From: Molossus alvarezi
Taxonomy: Eukaryota > Chordata > Mammalia > Chiroptera > Molossidae
Length of the DNA: 64,000 nt
Assembly: GCA_037176705.1 (NCBI GenBank)
Contig: CM073886.1
Location: 125,890,001 to 125,954,000 of the forward strand
Direction of reading: 5' to 3'
Shown piece after piece: positions 40,480 through 52,732 of the stretch. The stretch's first letter is position 1; each line of letters opens with the position of its first letter. The position numbers were made by a program, and so were the translations under genes. A model generated the notes under the pieces. It made no database searches. It was not told the DNA's origin and saw nothing but the letters and a program-made list of their open reading frames with translations.

Positions 40480-40990
40480 ACCTTGTGTGTTCACTTATTT
40501 TGCCTTTTAGATTCCACATACGTAGAAATGAAATCATATGGTATTTGTCTTTGACTGACTTATTTCACTTAGCATAATATTCTCTAAGTCCATGCATGTT
40601 GTTGCAAATGGTAAGGCTTCATTTTTTTTTCCTGGCCCAGTATATTCCATGGTATATATGTACTACATCTTCTTTATCCAATCTAAACAGCAATTGATTC
40701 ATAGATACAGAGACAAAACTAATGGTTGCCAGATGGGAGAGGGGCTCGGGGGCTGGGTAAAAGAGGTGAAGGGATGAAGAGGTACAAATTGGCAGTTACA
40801 AAATAGTCGCGGGATGTAAAGTACAGCATGTGGAATATAATCAATAATATTGTAGTCGCTGTGTGTGGTGCCAGGTGAGTACTAGACTTATCAGGGGGAT
40901 CACTTTGTAAATTATATTAATGTCCAGCCACTATGCTGTACACTTGAACCTCATATAATATTGAATGTCACGTGTAATTCAAAAAATGTT
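40480..40990 (+). mobile_element. L1 3' end with inverted 5' segment
   Basis: The left part (about 40480-40685) is the end of L1 ORF2 in antisense ('ttagattccacatacgtagaaatgaaatcatatggtat', 'tatattccatggtatatatg'). The right part (about 40686-40990) is L1 3' UTR in sense ('atggttgccagatgggagaggggctcgg', 'ccagccactatgctgtacacttgaacctc'). A single 5'-truncated insertion with an inverted 5' segment is the known product of twin priming. Old L1 subfamily. Confidence 0.75.
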
Positions 40991-41260
40991 AAAGATTATA
41001 CGTTGTGAACACATCTATTTCTGAGATGTTTCTATATTTTTATAGACTAGAAAACATCAGACACAGTAAACCTGGCCTCGGTAGTATTAAAGACTGATTT
41101 TATCTTTACACCTCCCTCTTTGTGAGCGATCTTTGAATCTTACCCCAGCTCCCCAGTTCCACTCATTCTGCCTGATGCAGGACTCAGTTTCTGTTTCTCT
41201 CATTGGGATGATTGTAGTTGCTTCCTAAAATAAAACTTCCTTTCTCCCTCAAAATTAACC

Positions 41261-41541
41261 TTTACTTATTTATTTATTTATTTAATTTTTATTTTTTAAA
41301 TCTTCACCCTAGGATATTTTTACATTAATCTTCAGATAGAGCTGGAGGGAGAGAGGGAGGAAGAGAGAAAAAGAAAGAAAAATCCACGTGAGAGAGAGAC
41401 ATCGATTGGTAGCCACCGACACAACCGCAACCGGGGCCAGGGATGAACCACAACCAAGGTACATGCTCTCGGCCGGAATTGAACCTAGGACTCTTTGGTC
41501 CGTGGGCAACGCTCTTACCGCTGAGCCAAACCAGCCAGGGC
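41261..41541 (-). mobile_element. Ves SINE
   Basis: Minus-strand copy: the head GCCCTGGCTGGTTTGGCTCA is near 41541. The tail is an (ATTT)n-like run on plus. The short target duplication attaacc is at 41254-41260 and 41542-41548. Confidence 0.92.
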
Positions 41542-41588
41542 ATTAACCATTTTTTAAAGTATCATTTCAAATACAGATCTGGTCTTCT

Positions 41589-41760
41589 TTTTAATTTTTT
41601 ATTTATTGATTGATTTGAGAGAGAGAGAGACATCAATTTGTTGTTCCACTTATTTATGTATTCATTGGTTTACTCTTGTATGTGCCCTGACTGGGGATCA
41701 AACCCACAACCTTGGCGCATAAGGAAAACACTCCAACCAACTGAGCTACCCGGCCAGGGC
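41589..41760 (-). mobile_element. Ves-like SINE, tRNA-like head class, with perfect 15-bp duplication
   Basis: Minus-strand copy: the head GCCCTGGCCGGGTAGCTCAG is at 41760. It is the same class as the copy at 24846-25027. The perfect target duplication cagatctggtcttct is at 41574-41588 and 41761-41775, which suggests a recent insertion. Confidence 0.95.
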
Positions 41761-41775
41761 CAGATCTGGTCTTCT

Positions 41776-42174
41776 CATATGCTTGCCTAAAACTTTTCAA
41801 GGAATCTCACAGCCTGCAAGTCAAAGTCCAGCATCTGATTATAGCCAAGAGCTTTCTAACCCAGGCTCAGCAAACCATTTAACCTTAAGGGCTCTGCAGA
41901 AGTACTTCAGGGATTCCACAAATACTATGTTTTGAAATGAAATTTGAAGTTATATTTTAACTGTTGTGTCAACTCTAACAAAGCAGTAGCATGTACACTC
42001 AATTGTGGTGTATCTCTGATTTTAACATATTAAAGATTACCACATGATGCAAACTAGGAGGCCAACTTCAGAATAATGTATGACAAAGATGGTCTTATTA
42101 ATTGGTAGAAAAAAGATAAACTAGTCCCTAAGTTGGGGTTAGCACAATTTGCTGTAAATTAAAAAAAAAAAAAA
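41776..42174. other. Intergenic, unassigned
   Basis: Unique-looking sequence; possibly an old DNA transposon ('cccaggctcagcaaaccatttaacctt'), not assignable by eye. Confidence 0.35.
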
Positions 42175-42182
42175 AGATCTTT

Positions 42183-42398
42183 GCCCTGGTCAGTTTGGCT
42201 CAGCAGTTAGAGCATCAGCCCTTGGACTAATGAGTTGCGGGTTCGATTCCGGTCAAGGGTACTTACATTGGTTGTGGTTTACCCCTGCCCCTGGTCGGGG
42301 TTGTGTGAGAGGCAACCAGTCGATGTTTCTCCCTCCCTCCCTTTCACTCTATCTGAAGATAATAGAAAGATATCCTCGAGTGAGGATTAAAAAAAAAT
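42183..42398 (+). mobile_element. Ves SINE
   Basis: The head GCCCTGGTCAGTTTGGCTCA ends in the tail palindrome TCCTCGAGTGAGGA. The target duplication agatcttt is at 42175-42182 and 42399-42406. Confidence 0.93.
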
Positions 42399-42704
42399 AG
42401 ATCTTTATATCTCAGGACAGATATACAGTAAAAGACAACCCAGGTTGAGTTACTAAATATATTTTTAAAGGTTATTATGCCACCACTAAAAAATTTTTTT
42501 TAATTCAGTATGTGTGGAAATGTTCAGGATAACTGTAAAAGGCAGAATTTAAATCGTGTTATATAATGACCACAACTGTGTGTTATATATATTTTACACA
42601 AGGCCAAAAACTGAAAAGGATCACTAGAACAATGAGAAAAAAAATACGATGAGGGCAGGATTTGGGGTATTTTCTCTCATTGTTTAAAATATTGTACAAC
42701 TTTT

Positions 42705-42955
42705 TTTTTTTTTTTTTTTTTTTTTATCCTCACCTGAGGACATTTTTCTATTTTTTGTTCAGGTAGAGTGGGGGAGAGAGGAAGAGAGAGAGAAACATCG
42801 ATGTGAAAGGGACACATCGAGTGGCTGCCACCCGCACGACCAACCAGGGCCGGGGACAAACTGCAACCGAGGTACATGCCCTTAGCGGGAACCGAACCCG
42901 TGTCTCTCGGGACCGCAGGCCGACGCTCTAACCGCTGAGCCAAACCGGCCAGGGC
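42705..42955 (-). mobile_element. Young Ves SINE with perfect 19-bp duplication
   Basis: Minus-strand copy with a T23-26 (A-tail) at its left end and the head GCCCTGGCCGGTTTGGCTCA at 42955. The perfect target duplication aaaatattgtacaactttt is at 42686-42704 and 42956-42974. The body is nearly identical to the copies at 12215 and 51066. Confidence 0.97.
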
Positions 42956-43000
42956 AAAATATTGTACAACTTTTAATTAACTTTTAAAAGCACTATCACA

Positions 43001-43288
43001 GCCCTGGCCGGTTTGGCTCAGCAGTTAAAGTGCTGGCCCACGGACCAAAGAGTCGTGGGTTCGATTCTGGTGAAGGGCATGTACCTCGATTGCAGTGTGG
43101 TCCCCGGTTGGGGTTGTGCAGGAGGCAGCCAATCCAGCCAATTGGTGTGTCTCTCTCACATCAATGTTTCTCTCTCTCTCTCTCTCTCTCTGCCTCTCTC
43201 TCTCTCCCTCTCTCCCTCCCTCCCACTCTATCTGAAGATATGTTGAAGAATTTACTTGGGTGAGAATATAAAAAAAAATAAATTAAAT
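43001..43288 (+). mobile_element. Ves SINE with long CT run
   Basis: The head GCCCTGGCCGGTTTGGCTCA starts at 43001. The CT-rich stretch at about 43165-43230 is much longer than usual. The imperfect target duplication aaaagcact(a/c)tcaca is at 42986-43000 and 43289-43303. A small internal duplication 'aatccagccaatt' lies near 43130. Confidence 0.94.
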
Positions 43289-43329
43289 AAAAGCACTCTC
43301 ACATAGTTTTAGTGTGAGTTCAAAACATA

Positions 43330-43800
43330 CATTTTGAGATGTCAGAGATAATTTCACTCACATGTTCATTATCACAATAGCCAACATGTGGAAGCAACCT
43401 AAATGTCAGTCCATGGATGAATGGATAAAGAAAATGTGTTATAATAATATCTTGCAAAAGAAGGAAATCCTGTCATATGTTGCAACGTGAATGAACCTTG
43501 AGGGTATTATGCTAAGTGAAATAAACTAGTCACAGGAGAACAAATAATGTATTTCACTTACATGAGGCATCCAAAATAGTCAAACTTACAGAAACAGAGG
43601 AGAATAGTGGTGCCCAGGGGCTCGGGGGAGGGGGAAAGGAGCAGTTGGTATTCAGCAGGTATAAAGGTTCAGTTATACTTGATGAGTAAGTCCCAGAGAT
43701 CTGCTGTATAACGCTGCATCTATAGTTAACAGTAGCATATTGTACAGTTAAAAACTTGTCAGAGTGTAGATCTTACATTGAGTGTTCTTACCCTAAGATA
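43330..43800 (+). mobile_element. L1 3' end (old subfamily)
   Basis: Sense L1 3' sequence: 'ccaacatgtggaagcaacctaaatgtcagtccatggatgaatggataaag', 'ttgagggtattatgctaagtgaaata', then 3' UTR 'agaatagtggtgcccaggggctcggggg' to 'aaaacttgtcagagtgtagatctta'. 5'-truncated and diverged. Confidence 0.85.
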
Positions 43801-44820
43801 TATATACATATCTATTTTATATAGAAAATGTTTTTCTATGCAAAATATATGCATTTTCCCCCCAGTCTCAATCTGGGAATCCAGGGGAGTGCTTCAGAAG
43901 AGTACACGCTGTGTTCCACATCACACCCTAGTATTTCCATTGGCGGTTGGAAAGAGGCGTAACAGTAATAATCATCCAGTATGTTCTTCTCTGTGGATGA
44001 ATGAGGGTGGCAGCCTTCAGCAATAAAACTCTAAGTTGGCAAACAAAAGAATCAACAAGATACTATCTCGCCACCTGTAAATCACTCCTGGACATCAGCC
44101 AGCGGAGCTGTGACTTGAAACATTGTTGCTGTCCAGCCTGGTGCACACTTGGCGGGTTCTCTCACCCCATGCCGCCCTACAGCTCCGGTGTGGGTCCCCA
44201 AGACGACACTCCTGAATGAGGACAAGAGCCATAGAACGGACTCTCCCACCGGCTAGTTCTAGAACACAATCACTGCGAAAGCTCCGAAGGGCTGTTCCAG
44301 GAAAAACAGCAGGAAAGGAGGGGGACAGACGGGGTCACAGAATGAATGGCTGGCTTTTAGCTCCACACGTGGAGGGAAGGCACTGGAGGTTTTGACAGCC
44401 AAGCCTCATTTGGGTAAGAACCTTGGGTAAGAACCTGGAAAAAACAAACTTGTTTCACATCAGTATCTTGTGATAATTATGATTTTTCACTTTATTCTCT
44501 GCATGTTCTAAAGTAGTGGTGTACACACTTTTTCTGTGTGTGTGATACACCTGAATGAATTTTAAAACTGTACGCTACATGTATATACAAACACATAGAA
44601 AGCAGCTAATGACTTTTTACAGTGTTTTTAAGAACCTCTGGGACACTTAATTGAAACACACAGCATATAAAATCATTTTATTTTATTTAATAATTTTATT
44701 CCTGTGTTCTGATATCTTCTCTGTATATGGCAAAAACCATGAAATCATGTGTAGTCAAAAATGAATGTATCCTATGAAAAGAATGTCACTTAAGCGCTAG
44801 GAAAATGCTTACTAAACATA
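43801..44820. other. Intergenic, unassigned
   Basis: No gene or named repeat. A 13-bp direct repeat 'tgggtaagaacct' lies near 44411-44438. Confidence 0.4.
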
Positions 44821-44824
44821 TCCT

Positions 44825-45028
44825 AGCCCAGCTGGTGTGGCTCAGTGGTTGAGCATCAACCCATGCACCAAGAGGTCGCTGGTTCAATTTCCAGTCAGGG
44901 CACATGCCCAGGTTGTGGGCCCAATCTCCAGCAGGGGGCATGCAGGAGGTGGCCAATCGATGTTTCTATCTCTCCCTTTCCCTTCCTCTCTCTCTAAAAT
45001 CAATAAAGAAAAAAAAATTTTTTTTTTA
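44825..45028 (+). mobile_element. Ves SINE ('GTGGCTCAGTGG' class)
   Basis: The head AGCCCAGCTGGTGTGGCTCA is followed by a full body and a CTAAAATCAATAAAG tail with a long A run. A second SINE follows 14 bp later in the same orientation. Confidence 0.93.
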
Positions 45029-45041
45029 AGATACCCTGTGT

Positions 45042-45280
45042 GCCCTGGCCAGTTTTGCTCAGCGGTTAGAGCGTCAGCCCTTAGACCAATGAGTCATGGA
45101 TTTGATTCCAGTCAAAGGTATGTACCTTGGTTGCGATTTGTCCCAGGCTCTGGTTGGGGTCGTGTGGGAGGCAGCCACTCGATGTGTCCCTTTAACGTTG
45201 ATGTTTCTCTCTCACTTCCTCTCTCTCCCTCCCACTCTATCTAAACAAAAATGGAAAAATATCCTCGGATGAGGATTAAA
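45042..45280 (+). mobile_element. Ves SINE whose tail grades into a microsatellite
   Basis: The head GCCCTGGCCAGTTTTGCTCA is followed by a full body and the tail palindrome TCCTCGGATGAGGA at about 45262-45275, followed at once by AT-rich repeats. Confidence 0.93.
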
Positions 45281-45316
45281 TATATATATATTTTCATAGT
45301 ATATATTCATTTCATA

Positions 45317-45389
<73 letters not shown>
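45317..45389. repeat. Compound (TG)n(TA)n microsatellite
   Basis: About 13 TG units (45317-45342) are followed without a break by about 23 TA units (45343-45388). They lie next to the A-rich tail of the SINE at 45042-45280. Confidence 0.97.
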
Positions 45390-45391
<2 letters not shown>

Positions 45392-46269
45392 TGTCAGTTT
45401 TGCACACGATGACTTGCTGGTGAGAACTGCAAAGGACTGAAGACCAAACCCCTGCACTAAGGCGAGTCCCCGGGATGACTCAACCCCTTTTTGAGTTCCT
45501 GTTTGGAAAAAATCAGGACAGTCAGAAGAATAAGCATTGGTTTTAGTCAGTACCTGGTGTTATGTTTTATTCAGTACCCGGTGCTAGGCCCCTGGCCTCC
45601 ACTGATGAGAGTATTCACTTACAATTATGCATCCTTCCTCCATTCCTTTGAGATGGTTGTGTATCTTCTACTCCTCAGGTGTGTCTTTTCTACAGGATCT
45701 GAAAGCTATTCCTTTGAAATGTAATTTATCAGAGAGGATGGGGCCACTCCGAGTTTCAGAGGGAGGATAAAATCCTAACTTAGTTCATTGCCAGCTAGCA
45801 GTCACTTTTGCAAACCGTTTGCAATGTCACTTCCCTGACTGCTCCAGCCCCACTCACTCATCCCCACTCCCTCATTCCAGTAAAACACCAGCCACCTCTG
45901 CACAGATTGGAAAGGAGCTCGGCTCTTTCCCTTACTGTCCGTAGCTACTGAGTAAAATCTGTTCTCAACACTTTAACGTCCGCCTTTGTTTATCTTTGAC
46001 AATGGCATTTCCCATGTAATTCCAGTGTCATTACAGGCTGGCAAACTAAATGTAATTTCTTTAAATATGCTTTAAAGGCAGGCAGTTTGTACAGAGGAAT
46101 GTAAAAGAAATATGAAAAGTTAACACTTCTTAAATAAATATGAAGAATTAACAGCTGCTAACTAAACAACATGGAATTGTTAGCATGAACTAATGGATTA
46201 GATTGGAGTTCAGATCTGCAGTTTATAGGTATATGAATTTAATAATAATAACAAAGATGGTCCTTTTCT
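45390..46269. other. Intergenic, unassigned
   Basis: No gene or named repeat recognised. Confidence 0.4.
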
Positions 46270-47006
46270 TTTTAATTAAAATATTTTAAATTACAGTTTA
46301 CATTCAGTATTATTTTTTATTACTCTAGTGGGTTAGACAATCATATACTTTACAAAGTGTTTGCCTGATATTTCCAGTACTCAACAGACAACATACATAT
46401 TTATTACAATATTATTGATGATATTTCCTATGCTGTACTATATATCCCCATGGTTATTTTGTAACTTCTAATATGTACTTCTCGATTCCTTCACCTTTTT
46501 TACCTAGTCCCCCAACCCTTTCCCCTCTAACAACTAGCAGCCTGTTCTCTGTATCTATGAGTCTGTTTCTGTTTTGTTTGTTCATTTATATTGTTGTTTA
46601 GATTCCACATATAAGTGAAATCATATGGCATGTGTCTTTCTTTGACTGATTATTTCACTTAGCATAATATCCTCTAGGTCTATCCTTGCTGTCGCAAAAG
46701 GTAAGATTTCATTCTTTTTAATGGCCAAGTAATATTCCATTATATATATGTACTATCTTTTTATCCACTCTGCTTTGATGCGCACTTAGGTTGCTTCCAA
46801 ATCTTGGCTATTGTAAATAACACTGCAATGAATATAGGGGTGCATATATTCTCTCAAATTAGTGTTTTGGGTTCCTTCACGTATATACCCCGAAGTGGAG
46901 TCACTGGGTCTTAAGGCAGTTCCATTTTTTAATTTTTCAAAGAACCTCCATATTGTTTTTCACAGTGGCTGCACCAATTTGCATTCCCACCAACAGCTGA
47001 GAAGTA
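46270..47006 (-). mobile_element. L1 3' end (old subfamily)
   Basis: Antisense L1: the 3' UTR comes first on plus ('ttacagtttacattcagtatta', 'gtgggttagacaatcatatactttacaaagtg', 'tgatatttccagtac'), then the end of ORF2 ('ttagattccacatataagtgaaatcatatggcat', 'ttgcattcccaccaacagct'). Length about 740 bp, 5'-truncated. It differs in sequence from the young L1 at 48338. Confidence 0.88.
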
Positions 47007-48337
47007 AGATAGTCTTTTTGATCAGTAGAAAAAGATGACCTAGTCCCTAAATTTGTATTATGACAATCTGTTGGAAATTCAGAAAAAAACAATAGATCTC
47101 TATGTCTAAAGGTGTATATAAAATGCTACCCAGGGCAGAGGAGCATTCATTAAAGATCAGTTGAGTTTTATAGTGTGAAAGGATAGGGAGCTGAGAGAGT
47201 GCTCATTCAGGTAGTCAGTCCTGTGACCCAGACTATAAAGCGGGGAAAAAAGCAACCAGAAGGAAGCTAAAGAATTGAGAGAAAATTTCACCCAAGAGTT
47301 TTTCTAGATCAAAGGTCAGCACTGGTGTGAGGTCATGAGGGAACTGTACAGGATCTATGAGATGCAGTCAGAGAATGAGTTTTAGAGTTTAAGATATCTG
47401 AGGTCCATGGCCCTGCTTGCTGGTCTACCAGGATATCCACTGGGCTGTTAGGATTATGGCATGGTTCAGGGTGAAGGCAAATGATGTAAACCAAGATTTA
47501 ATGCCTTCACTAAATGTGAGAGGGATCCAGACGTAAGGAGAGAAGAAGAACACTATGGTTAGGGAGCTTGACTTCGAGCAGATGAACCAAATATTAATAG
47601 TCAAGTGTCCACAGAAACAAATAGATGGAAATTTTGAGGAGGTGGAAGTATTATTAACATCAGAGCACGAGTTTAGTGCACAGTGGCAAAGGTAGGAAGA
47701 AGGTGACTGTTAGGAAGACTCTTGGGACAGCAGGTCCAGGACAGTGAGGAGATGAGGGCATGAAAGTAGGCTGGGGATTGTGGGACTTCCCTTCCCTGAG
47801 GACCACAGGGCTAAGAAATATGGCTAGAAAGGACTGACTTCAAATGACTTAAGTTGCTTTGAGCCAGGAAAAGTAAACTGCATTCGCCAGAGCCAATTAG
47901 TTATTATAGCCAATAAAGTCAAAGGGAGGGAACGTTCTGAATTGAGTACAGAAACGAAAATGTAGGTCTCCTGGTTAAAGGCTGAGAAGTCAGAACTTTC
48001 TTCCAACATGGCCCAAGACAACTTTCCAAACAAGACTATAACAATGAATTGAAGAGGAAGCCACACCAAATTCACAGGTCAATTGAAAATCCTCATTAAA
48101 GCCTTCAACCAAGAACCTTACCCAGGTTACACTACTAAGAAAAAGTTTGTTTTAGAAATCAAAACTGGAATCTAGAATCCAGATTTGATTTCAGAACCAA
48201 AGAGCTAGGCACCAAGTACAGAAAAAATCAGAATCTGAGGAGGACTTAAGAAGCAAGCCAAAATCACCTTTTAGAGAAGATTCCAAGTAGAGAAGAAATG
48301 AAAATGTATAAAATTCTGGCAGCTCCTAGATATTGAA
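47007..48337. other. Intergenic, unassigned
   Basis: Between two L1 insertions. 'gatcagtagaaaaagatgacctagtccctaaatttgtattatgacaatctgttggaaattcag' at about 47018-47080 is a diverged match to 42090-42165 ('attggtagaaaaaagataaactagtccctaagttggggttagcacaatttgctgtaaatt'), so both belong to one old repeat that I cannot name. No gene. Confidence 0.5.
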
Positions 48338-48593
48338 TTTTTTTTAAATTTTTTATTAATTTATTTTTGTTACAGATGTTTCTCCTCTTTTTCACCATTG
48401 ACACCCTCCTCCCCATCCCCTACCCCATCCCCAACTTTGTTGTCCTTGTCCATCGGTTATGCGTACGTACATGCATATAAGTTCTGTGGTTTATCTCTTC
48501 CCTCTCCCTATCACCCTCTCTTCTGAGGGTTGTCAGTCTGTACCCTACTTCCACGTCTCTGGGTCTACCCAATTCCTTAGACTGTTATGTTCA

Positions 48594-51500
48594 TTATAGT
48601 CCACAAATAAGTGAGATAATGTGATATTTGTCTTCATCTGCTTGGCTTGTTTTGCTGAAGATAATACTTTCCAGGTCCCTCCATGTCGTCTCAAAGGATA
48701 AGAGATCTTTCTTTCTTACAGCTGCATAGTACTCCATTGTGTATATGTAGCACTGCTTTTTTATCCATTCGTCTACTGATGGACATTTGGGCTGTTTCCA
48801 GATCTTAGCTATTATAAATAGTGCTGCTATGAACATGGGGGTACATACTGTATATTCTTTCTGATTGGTGTTTCAGGCTTCTTATGTTATATTCCTACAA
48901 GTGGGATCACTGGGTCAAATGGAAGTTCAATTTTTAACTTTTGAGGTAACACCATATTGTTTTCCATAGTGGCTGCACCAGTCTGCATTCCCACCAGCAG
49001 TGTACTAGAGTCCCTTTTTCTCCACACCCTCACCAACACTTGTTGTTTGATGATTTGTTGATGGCGGCCATTCTGACAGGTATGAGGTGATACCTCACTG
49101 TTGTTTTAATTTGCATCTGATGATTAGTGATGTTGAGCATTTCTTCATATGTCTCTTAGCCATCTGTATGTCCTGTTTGGAGAGGTGTCTATTTAGTTCC
49201 TCTGCCCATTTTTTAATTGGGTTCTTTGTCTTCCTTTTGTTAAGTTGTATGAGCACTCTATATATTTTGGAAATTAACCCCTTATCTGATGTATCATTGG
49301 CAATGATGCTCTCCCATACAGTGGGATCCCTTTCCATTTTGATGGTTGTTTGTTTGTTTGTTTTTGTTGTGCAGAAGCTTTTTAGTTTGATGTAGTCCTA
49401 TGTGTTCATTTTTTCCTTTGTTTCTGTTGCCTTAGGTGATGTATCAATGAAAATTCTTCTGCATATGATGTCTGAAATCTTGTTGCCTACATTTTCTTGG
49501 ATGATTTTTGTGGATTTAAGTCTTGTATTCATTTTGAGTTTATTCTTGTGTATAGTGTAAGTTGATGGTCTAGTTTCACTTTTTTTTGCCTGTAACTGTC
49601 CAATTTTCCCAACACCATTTATTAAAGAGGCTGTCTCTACTCCATTGTATGTTCTTGCCACCTTTGTCAAATATTAATTGAGCAGAATGTCTTGAGTCTA
49701 TTTCTGGGTTCTGTTCTGTTCCACTGGTCTATATGCCTGTTCTTGTGCCAGTACCAGGCTGTTTTGGTTACAGTCGCTTTGTAGTATAACCTGATATCTG
49801 GGATTGTGATCCCACCTACTTTGTTCTTCTTTTTCAAGATTACTGTAGCTATTCGGGGTCTTTTTTGGTTCCATATGAACTTTTGAAGTATTTGTTCTAG
49901 TTGTATGAAATATGTCGTTGGTATTTTGATGGGGATTGCATTGAATCTATAGATTGCTTTTGGTAGTATGGACATTTTAATGATGTTGATTCTTCCAATC
50001 CATGAACAGGGTATGTGATTCCACTTTTTTATATCTTCCTCTATTTCTTTTTTCAATGATCTGTAGTTTTCTGCAAATAGGTCTTCTACTTCTTTGGTTA
50101 AGTTTATTCCTAGGTATCTTAATTTTTTTGGCACGATGGTAAATGGGATTGTTTTTTCAGTTTCTCTTTCTGTGAGTTCATCATTGGTGTACAAGAATGC
50201 CGTCGATTTCTTGACGTTAATTTTGTATCCTGCTACTTTGCCAAATTCATTTATTAAGTCTAGTAGATTTTAGATGGACTCTTTAGGGTTTTCTATGTAT
50301 AATATCATGTCATCTGCAAATAATGACAGTTTCACTTCCTCCTTTCCAATTTGGATCCCTTTTATTCTGATTGCTGTTGCTAAGACTTCCAGTACAATGT
50401 TAAATAAGAGTGGCGAAAGTGGACATCCCTGTCTTGTTCCTGTTCTTAATGGAAATGTTTTTAGTTTCTGTCCATTGAGTATGATGTTGGCTGTAGGTCT
50501 TTCATATATGGCCTTTATTATGTCGAGATATGATCCCTCTATTCCCACATTGCTGAGCATTTTTATCAGAAATGGATGCTGGATTTTATCGAATGCTTTT
50601 TCAGCATCTATTGATATGATCATGTGGTTTTTATTCATCTGGTTTACGTGGTGTATCACATTTATTGATTTGCAAATATTGTACCAGCCTTGCATCCCTG
50701 GAATGAATCCCACTTGGTCATGGTGAATAATTTTTTTGATGTATTTCTGGATCCGATTTGCTAATATTTTGTTCAGGATTTTGGCGTCTATGTTCATCAG
50801 GGATATTGGCCTGTAGTTTTCTTTCTTCGTAGTGTCTTTTTCTGGTTTTGGAATTAGAATTATGCTGGCCTCATAGATCGTGTTTGGAAGTCTTCCTTCT
50901 TCTTGAATTTTTTTGAAATAGTTTGAGGAGAATGGGTGTTAGTTCTTTTTTGAATGTTCGGTAAAACTCCCCTGTGAAGCCGTCTGGGCCTGGGCTTTTG
51001 TTTGCTGGGAGAGTTTGATTACCTCTTCAATTTCCTTAGTTGTTATTGGTCTGTTCAAGTTTTCTTTTTTTTTTTTCTTTTTTTTTATCCTCACCCGAGG
51101 ATATTTTTCCATTTTTTGTACAGATAGAGTGGGAGGGAGAGAGAGGAAGGGAGAGAGAGAGAGAGAGAAACATCGACGTGAAGGGACACATCGAGTGGCT
51201 GCCACCCGCACGACCAACCAGGGCCGGGGACAAACTGCAACCGAAGTACGTGCCCTTAGCGGGAACCGAACCCGGGTCTCTCCAGACCGCAGGCCGACGC
51301 TCTAACCGCTGAGCCAAACCGGCCAGGGCTGTTCAAGTTTTCTATCTCTTCCGGGTCCAGTTTTGGGAGTCTGTGTGTTTCTAGAAATTTGTTCATTTCG
51401 CTTAGATTGTCGAATTTGTTGCCATATAGTTATTCATAGTAGTTGTTAACAATCTTTTGTATTTCCGTGGTGTTGGTTGTTACTTCTCCTCTTTCATTTC

Positions 51501-52687
51501 TGATTTTGTGTATTTGGGTTCTCTCTCTTTGTTTCTTGGTGAGTCTAGCTAAGGGTCCATCAATCTTGTTTATCTTTTCGAAAAACCAGCTCTTTGTTTC
51601 ATTGATCCTTTGAATTGTTTTTTTTTTTTTTTTTTGGTCTCTATGTCATTTATTTCTGCTCTGATCTTTACTATTTCCTTCCTTCTACTTGCTCTGGGGT
51701 TTTCTTTTTGTTTGCTTTCTAATTTTTTAAGTTGTGAGGTTAGTCAGTCAATTAGAAATTTTTCTTGTTTTTTCAGGTAGGCCTGTAGTGTTATGAACTT
51801 CCCTCTCAGAACTGCTTTCGCTGCATCCCATAGATTTTGTGTTGTTGTGTGTTCATTTTCATTGGTTTCCAGGAAGTTTTTAATTTCTTCCTTGATCTCC
51901 TTAGTGACCCATTCATTGTTTAATAACATGCTATTTAGCCTCCATGTGTTGAAATGTCTTTGCATGTTCTTGTTACAATTGATTTCTAGTTTCATGCCAT
52001 TGTGATCTGAGAAGATGCTTGATATGATTTCAATCTTCTTGAACTTGTAGAGATTTAGTTTGTGTCCTATCATATGGTCTATCTTTGAGAATGTCCCATG
52101 TGCACTTGAGAAGAATGTGTATTCTGTAGTTTTGGGGTGTAATTCTCTGTAGATATCTATTAAATCCATTTGGTCTAGTGCTTCATTTAGAGTCTCTGTT
52201 TCCTTGCTAATTTTTTGCCTAGAGGATCTATCCAGTGCTGTCAACGGGGTGTTGAAGTCCCCTGCTACGATTGTATTGTTGTCGATTTCTCCTTGGAAGT
52301 CCTCCAGAAGGTTTTTAATATATTTTGGTGCTCCTATATTGGGTGCATATATGTTTATCAAGGTTATATCTTCCTGTTGGATAGATTCTTTCAATATTAT
52401 GTAGTGGCCTTCTTTGTCTGTAGTTATGGTCTTCATTTTGAAATCTATTTTATCAGATATGAGAATTGCTACCCCAGATTTTTTTGCTTTCCATTTGCTT
52501 GGAAAATTTTTTTCCATCCCTTCACTTTCAACCTATGTGAGTCTTTTGTTGTGAGGTGGGTCTCTTGTAAACAACATATAGATGAGTCATGCTTTCTTAT
52601 CCAATCAGCTACTCTGTGTCTTTTTATGGGAGCATTCATTCCATTTACATTTAAGGTGATTATTGATATGTACTTATTTATTGCCAT
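48594..52687 (-). pseudogene. L1 ORF2 (endonuclease-reverse transcriptase), decayed
   Basis: The ATG at 52687 opens MAINKYISIITLNVNGMNAP, the apurinic endonuclease start. The endonuclease continues in another frame with [16 protein letters not shown] and [16 protein letters not shown] (catalytic Asp-Asn), then [13 protein letters not shown] (catalytic Asp-His). The reverse transcriptase core at 50270-50797 has [18 protein letters not shown] and [11 protein letters not shown] with the catalytic FADD. Thumb and connection sequence follow in 49667-50194 ([16 protein letters not shown]), and the C-terminus near 48836 has YTMEYYAAVRKKD. A frameshift near 52480-52520, several stops and frameshifts between the blocks, and a SINE at 51066-51328 destroy the frame. 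Confidence 0.93.
51066..51328 (-). mobile_element. Ves SINE nested in the L1 (perfect 15-bp duplication)
   Basis: Minus-strand copy, inserted in ORF2 in the same orientation as the L1. The target duplication ctgttcaagttttct is at 51051-51065 and 51329-51343. The body and tail palindrome are nearly identical to the copies at 12215 and 42705, so this is a young subfamily and gives a lower age bound for the L1. Confidence 0.97.
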
Positions 52688-52732
52688 TATTGTTTAGTGT
52701 GGTTCTATTTTTCTTCCCATTTCTACTGCTAA

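Noticed and set aside
52215..52697. 160-codon frame on plus inside the L1
   Set aside because: It is the antisense shadow of ORF2 endonuclease sequence; the minus-strand translation has the family motifs and this one has none. The same applies to the plus-strand frames at 50274-50726 and 53115-53429.
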